This document shows, piece after piece, positions 17,030 through 24,924 of a stretch of DNA of 64,000 nucleotides. How positions within the stretch are numbered: position 1 is the stretch's first letter; every line of letters starts with the position of its first letter. Source of the stretch: Planctomycetota bacterium (GTDB lineage: Bacteria > Planctomycetota > UBA1135 > UBA2386); NCBI GenBank assembly GCA_019636245.1, contig JAHBXX010000020.1, forward strand, positions 1 through 64,000. The letters are read 5' to 3'. The notes beneath the pieces are model-generated. The model was not told where the DNA came from and ran no database searches. It was given only the letters and a program-made list of their open reading frames with translations. The position numbers and the translations under genes were made by a program.

Positions 17030-19000
17030 ATGCAGACGCACCTTCCAGGGCTCCTCCCCCTCCTGCTCGCCCTGCCCGGCGTCGCCCAGGACGCCGAGCG
17101 CGCCACCCACACCGATTCGGCATCGACGCCGCAGGTGTCGTTCGAAGCCGGCGGCAAGGGCTGGACGCTGCGGCAGTACCAGCTCGGATGCCTGTCGCAC
17201 CTGAGCTACCTGATCGTCGCCGGCGGCAGCGCCGCCGTCGTCGACCCGCAGCGCGACGTCGACCACTACCTGCGCGATGCGCAAGCGCTCGGCGCCGAGG
17301 TGCGCCACGTGCTGCTGACGCACCCGCATGCGGATTTCGTGGCCGGCCACACCGAGATCGCGCACCGCACCGGCGCCGAGATCGCGATCAGCGCGCTGGC
17401 CGACGCCGAGTTCCCGCACCGCGCCCTGCACGACGGCGATCGCATCGCGTTCGGCGGCGTCTCCTTCGAGGCCTGGGCGACCCCCGGCCACACGCCGAAC
17501 GCCATGACCTTCCTGCTGCGCGTGCCCGGCGGCGGCGCCGAACCGGCGTTCGCGCTGACCGGCGACACGCTGTTCGTCGGCAGCATCGGTCGACCCGACC
17601 TGCTCGACGTGCCGCCCGCCGAACTGGCGGCCAAGTCGTTCGCTTCCGTCAAGCGGTTGAAGTCGCTGCCCGACGCCACCGTGGTGCTGCCCGCGCACGG
17701 CGCCGGCTCGCTCTGCGGGGCGCACCTGAGCCCCGAGACGACGTCGACGATCGGCCGCGAGAAGGCGACCAACCCCTACCTGCAGATCGCCAGCGAAGCG
17801 ACCTTCGTCGCCAACGTGATCAGCCACCAGCCGGTCGCCCCGCAGTACTTCGCCTTCAACGTCGAGATGAACCGAAAGGGCCCGCCGCTGGTCGAACGCG
17901 ACGCGGCGCTGCCGGCCATGCTGGACGCCCCGGCGATCCGGCGGCTGCTCGCGGACGGCGCCTGGGTCGTCGACCTGCGCGACCAGCAGCGCTACGCCGA
18001 CGCCCACCTCGAAGGATCGATCAACGTCGCGCTGCGCGGTCGCCTCGACACCTGGACGGGCATCGTGGTGCCATTCGGCGATCCGCTGCTGCTCGTCGGT
18101 GACGACGAGGAGGCGCGCGAGGGCGTCTTCCGCCTGCGTCGCATCGGCTACGACCGCATCGCCGGCCGCATCGCCGCCGACGCCGACGCCTGGCGCCGTG
18201 ACGGCCTGCCGGTCCGGCGCAGCGAGGTGATGACCGCGAAGCAACTGTTCGCCGCGATGCAGGCGGGCAAGGAACCGCTGATCGTCGACGTGCGGTCGGC
18301 CGACGAGTACCAGGATCTCCGCCTCGGCGACGTCGGCAACATCCCGGTCACCGAGAGCGAGCGCTTCGCCAAGGTTCTCGACAAGAAGGCGGCGATCGTC
18401 ATGGTCTGCAACTCCGCCTACCGGTCGAGCATGGCGATCGGCCTCGCCGAACGGCTCGGCTTCACCGACGTGCGATCGCTCGACGGCGGGCTCGATGCCT
18501 GGGTGGCGGCCGGCCTGCCGACGGTGGGCCGCATGGCGGCATCGGCGACGACGACCCAGCCGCGCTCCAGGCTGCAGCTGCCGGAACCGATCGATGCGGC
18601 GATGCTCGGCAAGATCCTGCTCGAGCAGCCCGCCGCCTACACCGTGATCGATCTGCGCCCGGACTGGCAGTTCCGGGAATGGAGCCTCCCCGGCGCGGTG
18701 AACGTGGCGATCGACGACCTCGCGGGACACCTGCGCACGCTGCCGGGCGACGCCCGCGTGGTGCTCGTCGATCGCGACGGCTCGATCGCCTTCGCCGTCG
18801 CCGGCGCCCTGATGCAACAGGACGGCGGTCGGCTGCTGCGGGTGCTGTTCGGCGGCCTGCAGCAGTACCACCGCATGCACGCCACCGCCGGCGCGGCGGC
18901 GATGCCGCGCGCCGCGGCCATCGATCCGGCGCCGCCAGCTCCGGCGCCGCAACCGCAGACGCCACCCACCTCACCGAAGAAGCGCAGCGCCGGCTGCTGA
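17030..19000 (+). CDS. Persulfide dioxygenase-like MBL protein fused to three rhodanese domains, exported
   Basis: A 656-residue protein. A signal peptide (MQTHLPGLLPLLLALPGVAQ) leads into a metallo-beta-lactamase domain of the ETHE1/Blh type. Its metal site is HPHADFVAGH (about residue 98), with PGHTPNAMTF (about 155) and TGDTLFVGSIGRPDL (about 180) further on. Three rhodanese-like domains follow (about 305-400, 405-500 and 525-620). Only the middle one has the persulfide-forming cysteine (VMVCNSAYRSS, about 460). The other two have Asp or Arg at that place. It should oxidise glutathione persulfide or move sulfane sulfur in the periplasm. A C-terminal Pro-rich tail ends in Cys. First gene of the operon, with its ATG touching the operator. 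Confidence 0.88.
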   Translation: MQTHLPGLLPLLLALPGVAQDAERATHTDSASTPQVSFEAGGKGWTLRQYQLGCLSHLSYLIVAGGSAAVVDPQRDVDHYLRDAQALGAEVRHVLLTHPHADFVAGHTEIAHRTGAEIAISALADAEFPHRALHDGDRIAFGGVSFEAWATPGHTPNAMTFLLRVPGGGAEPAFALTGDTLFVGSIGRPDLLDVPPAELAAKSFASVKRLKSLPDATVVLPAHGAGSLCGAHLSPETTSTIGREKATNPYLQIASEATFVANVISHQPVAPQYFAFNVEMNRKGPPLVERDAALPAMLDAPAIRRLLADGAWVVDLRDQQRYADAHLEGSINVALRGRLDTWTGIVVPFGDPLLLVGDDEEAREGVFRLRRIGYDRIAGRIAADADAWRRDGLPVRRSEVMTAKQLFAAMQAGKEPLIVDVRSADEYQDLRLGDVGNIPVTESERFAKVLDKKAAIVMVCNSAYRSSMAIGLAERLGFTDVRSLDGGLDAWVAAGLPTVGRMAASATTTQPRSRLQLPEPIDAAMLGKILLEQPAAYTVIDLRPDWQFREWSLPGAVNVAIDDLAGHLRTLPGDARVVLVDRDGSIAFAVAGALMQQDGGRLLRVLFGGLQQYHRMHATAGAAAMPRAAAIDPAPPAPAPQPQTPPTSPKKRSAGC

Positions 19001-19011
19001 GAGGCCCGACC

Positions 19012-19518
19012 ATGGCAAAGCCCTACTGGAATCCCTACGCGGCGGGCATCGGCCTCGGCCTGACCCTGCTGCTCGCCTACGTCGTGCTCGGCACGGGCCT
19101 GGGCGCCTCCGGGGCGATCACCCGCCTCTCGGTGGCCGCCGCCCATGCCGTGGCGCCGGCCGCCGTCGAGCGCGACGCGATCCTCGGGCCGTACGTCGCT
19201 GCGGGCAGCCCGCTCGTGCACTACCTGGTGACGATGTTCGCAGGCACGCTGGTCGGCGGCTTCCTGTCGGCCTTCGCCGCCGGGCGGACGCGGCTCACGA
19301 TCGAACGGGGACCGACGGCTGGGCCGGGGCTGCGGCTCGCGCTGGCGCTCGCCGGCGGGGCGCTGGCCGGCCTCGGCGCGCGCTTCGCGCTCGGCTGCAC
19401 GTCCGGACAGGCGCTGTCGGGCGGCGCGATGCTGCAGACCGGCAGCTTCGTGTTCACGGGCGCCTGCTTCGCGGCGGCGTTCGCCGTGGCCCCCCTGGTG
19501 CGCAAGGAGTGGCGATGA
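19012..19518 (+). CDS. YeeE/YedE family membrane protein, first half-permease
   Basis: A 168-residue protein with about four membrane segments. LGARFALGCTSGQALSGGAMLQTGSFVFTGACF carries the conserved Cys of the YeeE/YedE thiosulfate/sulfur-transport family (CTSGQALSGGA). Half-size members work as pairs, and the second half is the next gene, with which it overlaps by four bases (ATGA). In comparable ArsR-controlled operons such pairs are thought to move reduced sulfur across the inner membrane. That role is inference here. Confidence 0.85.
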   Translation: MAKPYWNPYAAGIGLGLTLLLAYVVLGTGLGASGAITRLSVAAAHAVAPAAVERDAILGPYVAAGSPLVHYLVTMFAGTLVGGFLSAFAAGRTRLTIERGPTAGPGLRLALALAGGALAGLGARFALGCTSGQALSGGAMLQTGSFVFTGACFAAAFAVAPLVRKEWR

Positions 19519-20105
19519 ACCTCTACGCCCACGATCTCCTCGACGCGCCGATCGGCCTCGCGCTGGCGCTGCTGCTCGGCCTCGGCTTCGGCTTCTGGCT
19601 CGAGCGGGCGGGCTTCGGCAGCTCGCGCAAGCTGACCGCGATCTTCTACCTGCGCGACTTCGCCGTGCTCAAGGTGATGTTCTCGGCGATGGTGACGGCG
19701 GCCCTGGGCCTGCAGGCGCTCGCCGCCGTCGGACTCGTCGACCTCGGCTCGTTGTACGTGCCGGCGACGGTGGTCTGGCCGCAGCTCGTCGGCGGACTGC
19801 TGTTCGGCGTCGGCTTCGTCGCCGGCGGCTGGTGCCCGGGCACCGCCGCCGTCGGCCTGGCCAGCGGCCGTCTCGACGCGCTGGTGTTCCTGCTCGGCGC
19901 CGCAGCGGGCAGCCTGGCGTTCGCCGGCCTCGCTCCCGGCCTGGACGACTTCCTGCACGCCGGCGCGTGCGACGTGGGCTCCCTGCCCGAACGACTCGGC
20001 GTGTCCGGGCCCATCGGCGCCGCCGCGCTGCTCGCCGTCGCGCTGCTCGCCTTCGTCGGCGCCACCCTCGTCGAACGCATCATGGTCCGGAGGAACCCCG
20101 CATGA
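19515..20105 (+). CDS. YeeE/YedE family membrane protein (DUF6691 type), second half-permease
   Basis: A 196-residue protein with about five membrane segments. Family marks are GFWLERAGFGSSRKLTAIFYLRDFAVLKVMFSAM near residue 30 and GVGFVAGGWCPGTAAVGLASGRLDALVF near 95. The WCPGTA cysteine is the partner of the CTSGQA cysteine in the first half. It is joined to both neighbours by ATGA overlaps (19515-19518 and 20102-20105). The start at 19515 is chosen over an ATG two codons upstream because it forms this overlap. Confidence 0.85.
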   Translation: MNLYAHDLLDAPIGLALALLLGLGFGFWLERAGFGSSRKLTAIFYLRDFAVLKVMFSAMVTAALGLQALAAVGLVDLGSLYVPATVVWPQLVGGLLFGVGFVAGGWCPGTAAVGLASGRLDALVFLLGAAAGSLAFAGLAPGLDDFLHAGACDVGSLPERLGVSGPIGAAALLAVALLAFVGATLVERIMVRRNPA

Positions 20106-21532
20106 ACGCCCACCCCTCGGAGCCGGCCAGGCAGGCCGTCGCCCTCGGCGCGATGGCGCTGGCGGTCGTCTTCGCGCTCGTTCTGGGCAGCCACCCGCAG
20201 CTGGCCCCCGCCCGCCGCGCTCCGACCGCCGACGCCTCTTGGCTGCGGGAGATCGAAACCGGCGGCGACCACATCGAGCCCCTGCAGCTGGCGCGCGAAC
20301 TGCTCGCGGCGCCGAACGACCTGGTGCTGGTCGACCTGCGGCCGGCCGACGAGTACGCCGCCTGGCACCTGCCGGGCGCCGTCTCGCTCACCGTGCCGCA
20401 GGTGTGCGGCCGCGAAGGCGCCGCGCTGTTCGCGCGGGCGCCCAGGCTGGTCGTGCTCTACAGCAACGGGCCGGCCCACCCGGGCCAGGCCTGGGTGGAG
20501 CTGCGGCGCGCCGGCCACACGAACGTCAGGGTGCTCGCGGGCGGCCTCGCCGACTTCCATGCCGAGGTGCTGCTGCCGCCCTCCCTGCGCACGGGCGCGA
20601 CCGCGGCCAGCAGCCAGGCCGAGCAGCCGGCCCATGCCCTGCTGCGCGCCTTCTTCCTCGGCGACCCGCGGCCGAGCCCGCATGCCGCATGGGCCACCGA
20701 CCCCGACTCGCTGCAGCAGCCGACCATGGTCTCGCCGCGCTGGCTGCACGACCGGCTCGGCCGCGTGGCGATCCTCGACGTGCGCCAGGAGGCCGAGTTC
20801 CGCGCCCTGCACCTGCCCGGAGCGCAGCGGCTGGCGCTGGGCGAACTCCGCGTTCCGCACGGGGACCGGGACCTGCTGCTGCGGCCCGCAGGCGAACTCG
20901 CCGCTGCGTTCGGCCGGCTCGGCATCGAGCCGACCACCCCCGTCGTGCTCTACGGCGATGCACGGCTGCAGGACGCGACGCTCGGTGCTGTCGCCCTGCT
21001 GCGCCTCGGCCACCAGTCGCTGGCGATCCTGGAGGGCGGCATCCGGCGCTGGGCCACGGAACGCCGCCCGCTGACCGCCGACGTGGTCGCGCCGACCGCG
21101 CGCGACTACGCGCCGCGGCCGGGCGCCGGCAACTTCGTGATCGGCACCGACGAGCTGGCGGCCGAGGTCCTGGCCGGTCGCATCGCCCCGCTCGATGTGC
21201 GGCCGCCGGAGGAGTTCCGCGGCGAACGCTCGACCGAGGCCCGTCCCGGCCACATCCCCGGCGCCCGGAACCGGCCGATCGCCGGCGACGTGCAGCGCAC
21301 CGACGACGGGCTCTGGCTGCGGCCGCGCGCCGAACTCGCCGCCGCCTACGCCGCGCTCGGCTACCCGAAGGACCGGCCGGTGGTCGTCGGCTGCCGCACC
21401 GGCCACTCGGCCTCGGCGACGTGGTTCGTGCTGCGCCACCTGCTCGGCTACGAGCATGCGCGCTGGCACAACGGCTCGTGGACCGAATGGGCCGAGCGCA
21501 CCGACCTGCCCGCCGCAACCGGCGATCGCTGA
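20102..21532 (+). CDS. Membrane-anchored protein with three rhodanese domains
   Basis: A 476-residue protein. An N-terminal signal anchor (VALGAMALAVVFALVLGS) is followed by three rhodanese domains at about 55-150, 205-325 and 345-470. The first two have no cysteine in the active-site loop (VVLYSNGPAHPG and VVLYGDARLQDA). The third has an intact loop with the catalytic Cys in VVVGCRTGHSAS (about residue 430) and the full WYVLRH-like helix after it. The likely role is transfer or scavenging of sulfane sulfur on the periplasmic face, together with the dioxygenase-rhodanese encoded at the head of the operon. Confidence 0.85.
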   Translation: MNAHPSEPARQAVALGAMALAVVFALVLGSHPQLAPARRAPTADASWLREIETGGDHIEPLQLARELLAAPNDLVLVDLRPADEYAAWHLPGAVSLTVPQVCGREGAALFARAPRLVVLYSNGPAHPGQAWVELRRAGHTNVRVLAGGLADFHAEVLLPPSLRTGATAASSQAEQPAHALLRAFFLGDPRPSPHAAWATDPDSLQQPTMVSPRWLHDRLGRVAILDVRQEAEFRALHLPGAQRLALGELRVPHGDRDLLLRPAGELAAAFGRLGIEPTTPVVLYGDARLQDATLGAVALLRLGHQSLAILEGGIRRWATERRPLTADVVAPTARDYAPRPGAGNFVIGTDELAAEVLAGRIAPLDVRPPEEFRGERSTEARPGHIPGARNRPIAGDVQRTDDGLWLRPRAELAAAYAALGYPKDRPVVVGCRTGHSASATWFVLRHLLGYEHARWHNGSWTEWAERTDLPAATGDR

Positions 21533-21538
21533 GGCACC

Positions 21539-21895
21539 ATGCCGACCCCAACGAACCTCTCCGCCCGCCTGCTGGAACGCATCGCCGAGCAGTTCCGGGC
21601 CCTGGGCGAGCCGTCGCGGCTGCAGCTGATGCAGTTGCTGTTCGCCGGCGAGCGCACCGTCGGCGAGCTCGTCGCCGCCTCGGGGCTGTCGCTGGCCAAC
21701 GTCAGCAAGCACCTCGGCATCCTGCACCAGGTCGGCTGGGTGACCAGGCGCAAGGCGGGCCTCAACGTCGTCTACGGCCTCGCCGACGAGCGTGCCCTCG
21801 GCCTCTGCGACCTCATGTGCGACCGCGTCCGGGAACGGGCCGAGGCGGAAGTCACGGCGACGGCGCCGCCGGCGCGGCGCCGGGCGCGCGGCTGA
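21539..21895 (+). CDS. ArsR/SmtB-family transcriptional regulator of the sulfur operon
   Basis: A 118-residue winged-helix protein: FRALGEPSRLQLMQLLFAGERTVGELVAASGLSLANVSKHLGILHQVGWVTRRKAGLNVVYGL is a complete ArsR DNA-binding domain. Its only two cysteines lie in the last helix (LGLCDLMCDRV), so sensing of persulfide or metal, if any, would use that pair rather than the classic alpha-3 ELCVC motif, which is absent. It is the last gene of the operon and probably represses the palindrome at 17007-17028. The stop codon sits one base from that of the convergent DUF1080 gene. Confidence 0.87.
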   Translation: MPTPTNLSARLLERIAEQFRALGEPSRLQLMQLLFAGERTVGELVAASGLSLANVSKHLGILHQVGWVTRRKAGLNVVYGLADERALGLCDLMCDRVRERAEAEVTATAPPARRRARG

Positions 21896-22591
21896 TCAGC
21901 GGGCCGCCGGCAGCGGTTCGAGGTCGATGCGGCGGAACTCGCAGACCGAGCCCTCGGCCTGCAGCGCGATGCGACCCTGGTCGGCCGTGCAGTCGGTGCC
22001 GTGGTTGACCAGGTCGCCGTTGACCCAGACCTCGATCTCGCGCCCGCGGCACTCGACGACCATCTGGTTCCACTCGCCGGCGCGCTTCTCGCTGCCGTCG
22101 GTGAGGTTCTTGATGCGGCGCGCACGGTCGCCGTCGACGCCCCACTTCGCGCGCGGCCCGCGCCGTGCCTCCATGTCGGGCACCACGATGTCCTCGCCGA
22201 TGCACCAGAAGTCGCCGGCGTTGCCGCTGTGCAGCTGCACCTCGATCGACTGCGGGAACATGCCGTAGAGCCGCCGCGGCGTCGACGTGTGCACCAGCAC
22301 GCCGCAGTTGCCCGGGGTGCCCGGCCAGCGCCACTCCACCGTCAACCGGTAGTCGCGGTAGATCGCATCCGTGATCAGGTGTCCCTGCGGCTCGCCGAGG
22401 CTCACCAGGAGACCATCCCGGGCGGCGAACGAGGCCGGCACCTCCTTGCCGCCGTCGGCCGCCGGCACGTCGGCGTGCCAGCCGGCCAGGTCGATGCCGT
22501 TCCACAGCCGGACGGTCGCATCACCGGTCGTGCTGGCGCAGGCGCCGACCAACAGCAACGGCAGGGAAGGGAGGCGACGGCGCAGGCTCAT
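21896..22591 (-). CDS. DUF1080 (3-keto-disaccharide hydrolase-type) lipoprotein
   Basis: A 231-residue protein with a lipoprotein signal ending LLLVGAC (Cys about 18) and one concanavalin-like beta-sandwich of the DUF1080 family. Visible motifs are LWNGIDLAGWHAD, YRLTVEWRWPGTPGNCGVLVH, IEVQLHSGNAGDFWCIG and AGEWNQMVVECRGREIEVWVNG. The family is greatly expanded in Planctomycetota and some members cleave 3-keto-glycosides. It converges with the ArsR gene: the two stop codons are adjacent within a TGATCA. Confidence 0.85.
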   Translation of the reverse strand: MSLRRRLPSLPLLLVGACASTTGDATVRLWNGIDLAGWHADVPAADGGKEVPASFAARDGLLVSLGEPQGHLITDAIYRDYRLTVEWRWPGTPGNCGVLVHTSTPRRLYGMFPQSIEVQLHSGNAGDFWCIGEDIVVPDMEARRGPRAKWGVDGDRARRIKNLTDGSEKRAGEWNQMVVECRGREIEVWVNGDLVNHGTDCTADQGRIALQAEGSVCEFRRIDLEPLPAAR

Positions 22592-22617
22592 GCGCGCGGA
22601 CGCTACGCCGGCCCGCC

Positions 22618-23265
22618 TCAGGGCGCCAGCCGTTCGAGGTCCCAGCCGGCCGCCGCGCGGCGGTAGCGGAACCGATCGTGCAGCCGGCCATCGCGGCCCT
22701 GCCAGAACTCGACCACGTCCGGCGCGAGCAGGTAGCCGCCCCAGTGCGGCGGCCGCGCCAACGGCGCCTCCCCGGCCGCGGCGGCGAGCGCCGCCACCCG
22801 CCGCTCCAGCTCGTCGCGGCTGGCGACGACGCGGCTCTGCGGCGACGCGGCGCTGCACAGCTGCGCCCGCCGTGGCCGGGCGGCGAAGTAGGCGTCCGAC
22901 ACGGCGTCTTCGACCGGCGCCACCGGACCGGTGAACCGCACCTGCCGGTTGCGCGGCCGCGACCACCAGAACGTCGCCGCCGCCCGCGCGTTCGCCGCCA
23001 GCTGCCGCCCCTTGTCGCTGTCGCGGTTGCTGAAGAACGTCAGGCCGCGCTCGTCGAGCACCTTCAGCAGCACGATGCGGCAGTGCGGCTGGCCGTCCGG
23101 GTCCACGGTCGCCAGCGCCATGCCGTTCGGTTCGTCGACGCCGGCGGCGGTCGCCGCCGCGAGCCAGGCGCGGAACAACGGCAGGGGCAGCGGCGGCATG
23201 TCCGCGCGCGCCAGCGGCGAGTCGCCGTACTCGACCCGCATCGAGGCGAACAGATCGTCGCGCAT
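22618..23265 (-). CDS. pdxH: Pyridoxamine 5'-phosphate oxidase
   Basis: A 215-residue FMN-dependent oxidase that makes pyridoxal 5'-phosphate. It has the usual length and all landmarks: N-terminal MRVEYGDSPL, NGMALATVDPDGQPHCRIVLLKVLDERGLTFFSNRDSDKGRQL (FMN site), ATFWWSRPRNRQVRFTG, SPQSRVVASRDEL, PPHWGGYLLAPDVVEFWQGRDGRLHDRFRY and the C-terminal WDLERLAP. It ends 27 bases from the start of the DUF1080 gene on the same strand and is divergent from the glutamate dehydrogenase gene (98-base gap). Confidence 0.95.
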   Translation of the reverse strand: MRDDLFASMRVEYGDSPLARADMPPLPLPLFRAWLAAATAAGVDEPNGMALATVDPDGQPHCRIVLLKVLDERGLTFFSNRDSDKGRQLAANARAAATFWWSRPRNRQVRFTGPVAPVEDAVSDAYFAARPRRAQLCSAASPQSRVVASRDELERRVAALAAAAGEAPLARPPHWGGYLLAPDVVEFWQGRDGRLHDRFRYRRAAAGWDLERLAP

Positions 23266-23363
23266 GCGGGCGATGCTAGCCCGCCGGCGAATCGACCGCG
23301 CCGGGCCCGCACGGGCTTCCCCGGCCGGCCGCCAGCCGGGACGATCCGCGCCCAGACGAAAGC

Positions 23364-24662
23364 ATGCCGAACCTCCCCCCGCCGTCGTCCGCCGCCACCT
23401 CCGCCGATGCCGACCTGTTCGCCCGTTCGCTGGCGCGGGTCGTGCAAGCCGCCCAACACGCGCGCATCGATCCCGAGACGCTGCTGCGCCTGTCGGCCCC
23501 GGCCCGCACCATCGAGGTGTCGATCCCCTTGCGGCGCGACGATGGTTCGCTGCAGGTGTTCCGCGGCTACCGGGTCCAGTACGACGATTCGCGCGGGCCG
23601 TACAAGGGCGGTATCCGCTTCCATCCGCGCGTCGACCTGGCCGAGGTCAAGTCGCTGGCGCTGTGGATGACGCTGAAGTGCGCCGTCGTCGACGTGCCGT
23701 TCGGCGGCGGCAAGGGCGGCATCGAGGTCGACCCGCGGCAGCTCTCGACCGCCGAGCTCGAGCGCTTGAGCCGCGGCTACGTGCGGGCGCTCGCCGACGT
23801 GCTGGGCGTCGATCGCGACGTGCCGGCCCCGGACGTCTACACCAACGCCCGCACGATGGCGTGGATGGCCGACGAGTATCGCGTCATCGCCCGTCGCCTC
23901 GAGCCGGGCATGATCACCGGCAAGCCCGTGGGCCGCGGCGGCAGCCTCGGCCGCGACGATGCCACCGGACGCGGCGGCTACTACGTGCTGAAGGAGATCG
24001 AGGCCCGGCGTGGCTGGTCGCCCGCGCAGGTGCGGGTGGCCGTGCAGGGCTTCGGCAACGCCGGCCAGCACATCGCCCAGCTGCTGCACGAGGACGGCTA
24101 CAGGGTGGTCGCCGTCAGCGACTCGAAGGGCGGCATCCTGCAGCCGGACGGACTCGACGTGCCCGCCGTCGCCGCGCACAAGCAGGCGCAGCACGAACTG
24201 CCGCTCCCGCGCGGCGCCCGGCGCCTGGGCAACGCCGACCTGCTGCAGCTCGAGGTCGACGTGCTGGTGCCGGCCGCGCTCGAGGACCAGCTGACCGAAC
24301 ACAACGCGGAGCAGGTGGCGGCCAAGGTCGTGCTGGAACTGGCGAACGGCCCGACCACCGGGCCAGCGGACGCGATCCTGCACCGCCGCGGCGTGCTGGT
24401 GGTGCCCGATGTGCTCGCCAACGCCGGCGGGGTCACGGTCAGCTGGTTCGAGTGGCTGCAGAACCGAACGGGCGAGCCCTGGTCGCTGGCGCAGGTGCAC
24501 GAACGCCTCCGGGCCTGCATGCGCACGCAGTTCCAGGCCGTGCACGAGCGCGCGACCACGCAGGGTGTGCCGATGCGCATGGCGGCCTACGGCCTGGCCC
24601 TCGAGCGGCTCGACCGGGCCCTCGGCGCCGGCGGCACGGCCGCCGACTTCGCCCGGGGCTGA
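23364..24662 (+). CDS. gdhA: Glutamate dehydrogenase (Glu/Leu/Phe/Val dehydrogenase family)
   Basis: The 432-residue enzyme has the family's two domains. The substrate domain carries YRVQYDDSRGPYKGGIRFHP, the catalytic-lysine region MTLKCAVVDVPFGGGKGGIEVDP (about residues 100-120) and PAPDVYTNARTMAWMADEY. The NAD(P) domain carries VAVQGFGNAGQHIAQLL (about 225). The C-terminal LANAGGVTVSWFEWLQNR is typical of glutamate rather than leucine dehydrogenases. The length suits the hexameric class of about 420 residues. It stands alone on the plus strand, and no potential regulator is next to it. Confidence 0.92.
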   Translation: MPNLPPPSSAATSADADLFARSLARVVQAAQHARIDPETLLRLSAPARTIEVSIPLRRDDGSLQVFRGYRVQYDDSRGPYKGGIRFHPRVDLAEVKSLALWMTLKCAVVDVPFGGGKGGIEVDPRQLSTAELERLSRGYVRALADVLGVDRDVPAPDVYTNARTMAWMADEYRVIARRLEPGMITGKPVGRGGSLGRDDATGRGGYYVLKEIEARRGWSPAQVRVAVQGFGNAGQHIAQLLHEDGYRVVAVSDSKGGILQPDGLDVPAVAAHKQAQHELPLPRGARRLGNADLLQLEVDVLVPAALEDQLTEHNAEQVAAKVVLELANGPTTGPADAILHRRGVLVVPDVLANAGGVTVSWFEWLQNRTGEPWSLAQVHERLRACMRTQFQAVHERATTQGVPMRMAAYGLALERLDRALGAGGTAADFARG

Positions 24663-24704
24663 ATCCAGCCGGATCGAAGTGGTCCGACGGAGCCGCCCGC
24701 CGGA

Positions 24705-24805
24705 ACTGATGGCAAGCGTGGAGCTGGGCGGGTGACATGCCACGGATTGGGGTGGAACGCGCGACTACCGCAACCAGTGGTGGCAGATCCACGCTTGCCA
24801 CCAGT
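24705..24805. repeat. 101-bp unit with imperfect 22-bp terminal inverted repeats
   Basis: Positions 24705-24726 and 24784-24805 are inverted copies matching at 20 of 22 bases. A perfect 13-bp core, TGGCAAGCGTGGA, lies at 24710-24722 with its complement at 24788-24800. They enclose 57 bases with no gene. Size and form fit a small inverted-repeat element (MITE-like) or a long-stem transcript structure between the glutamate dehydrogenase and PCMT-archease genes. I found no second copy in the window and no clear target duplication. Confidence 0.5.
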
Positions 24806-24924
24806 CCCCTCTGGAGCCTGCCTCTGCGCGGGGGGTGGCCGTCCAGCGCACAGATCCGCTCTTGCAGAATCGCCCCGCCCGCCCCAACGAGCCCGGCGCG
24901 AAGCGCGACCAACCCGCAGGGGCG

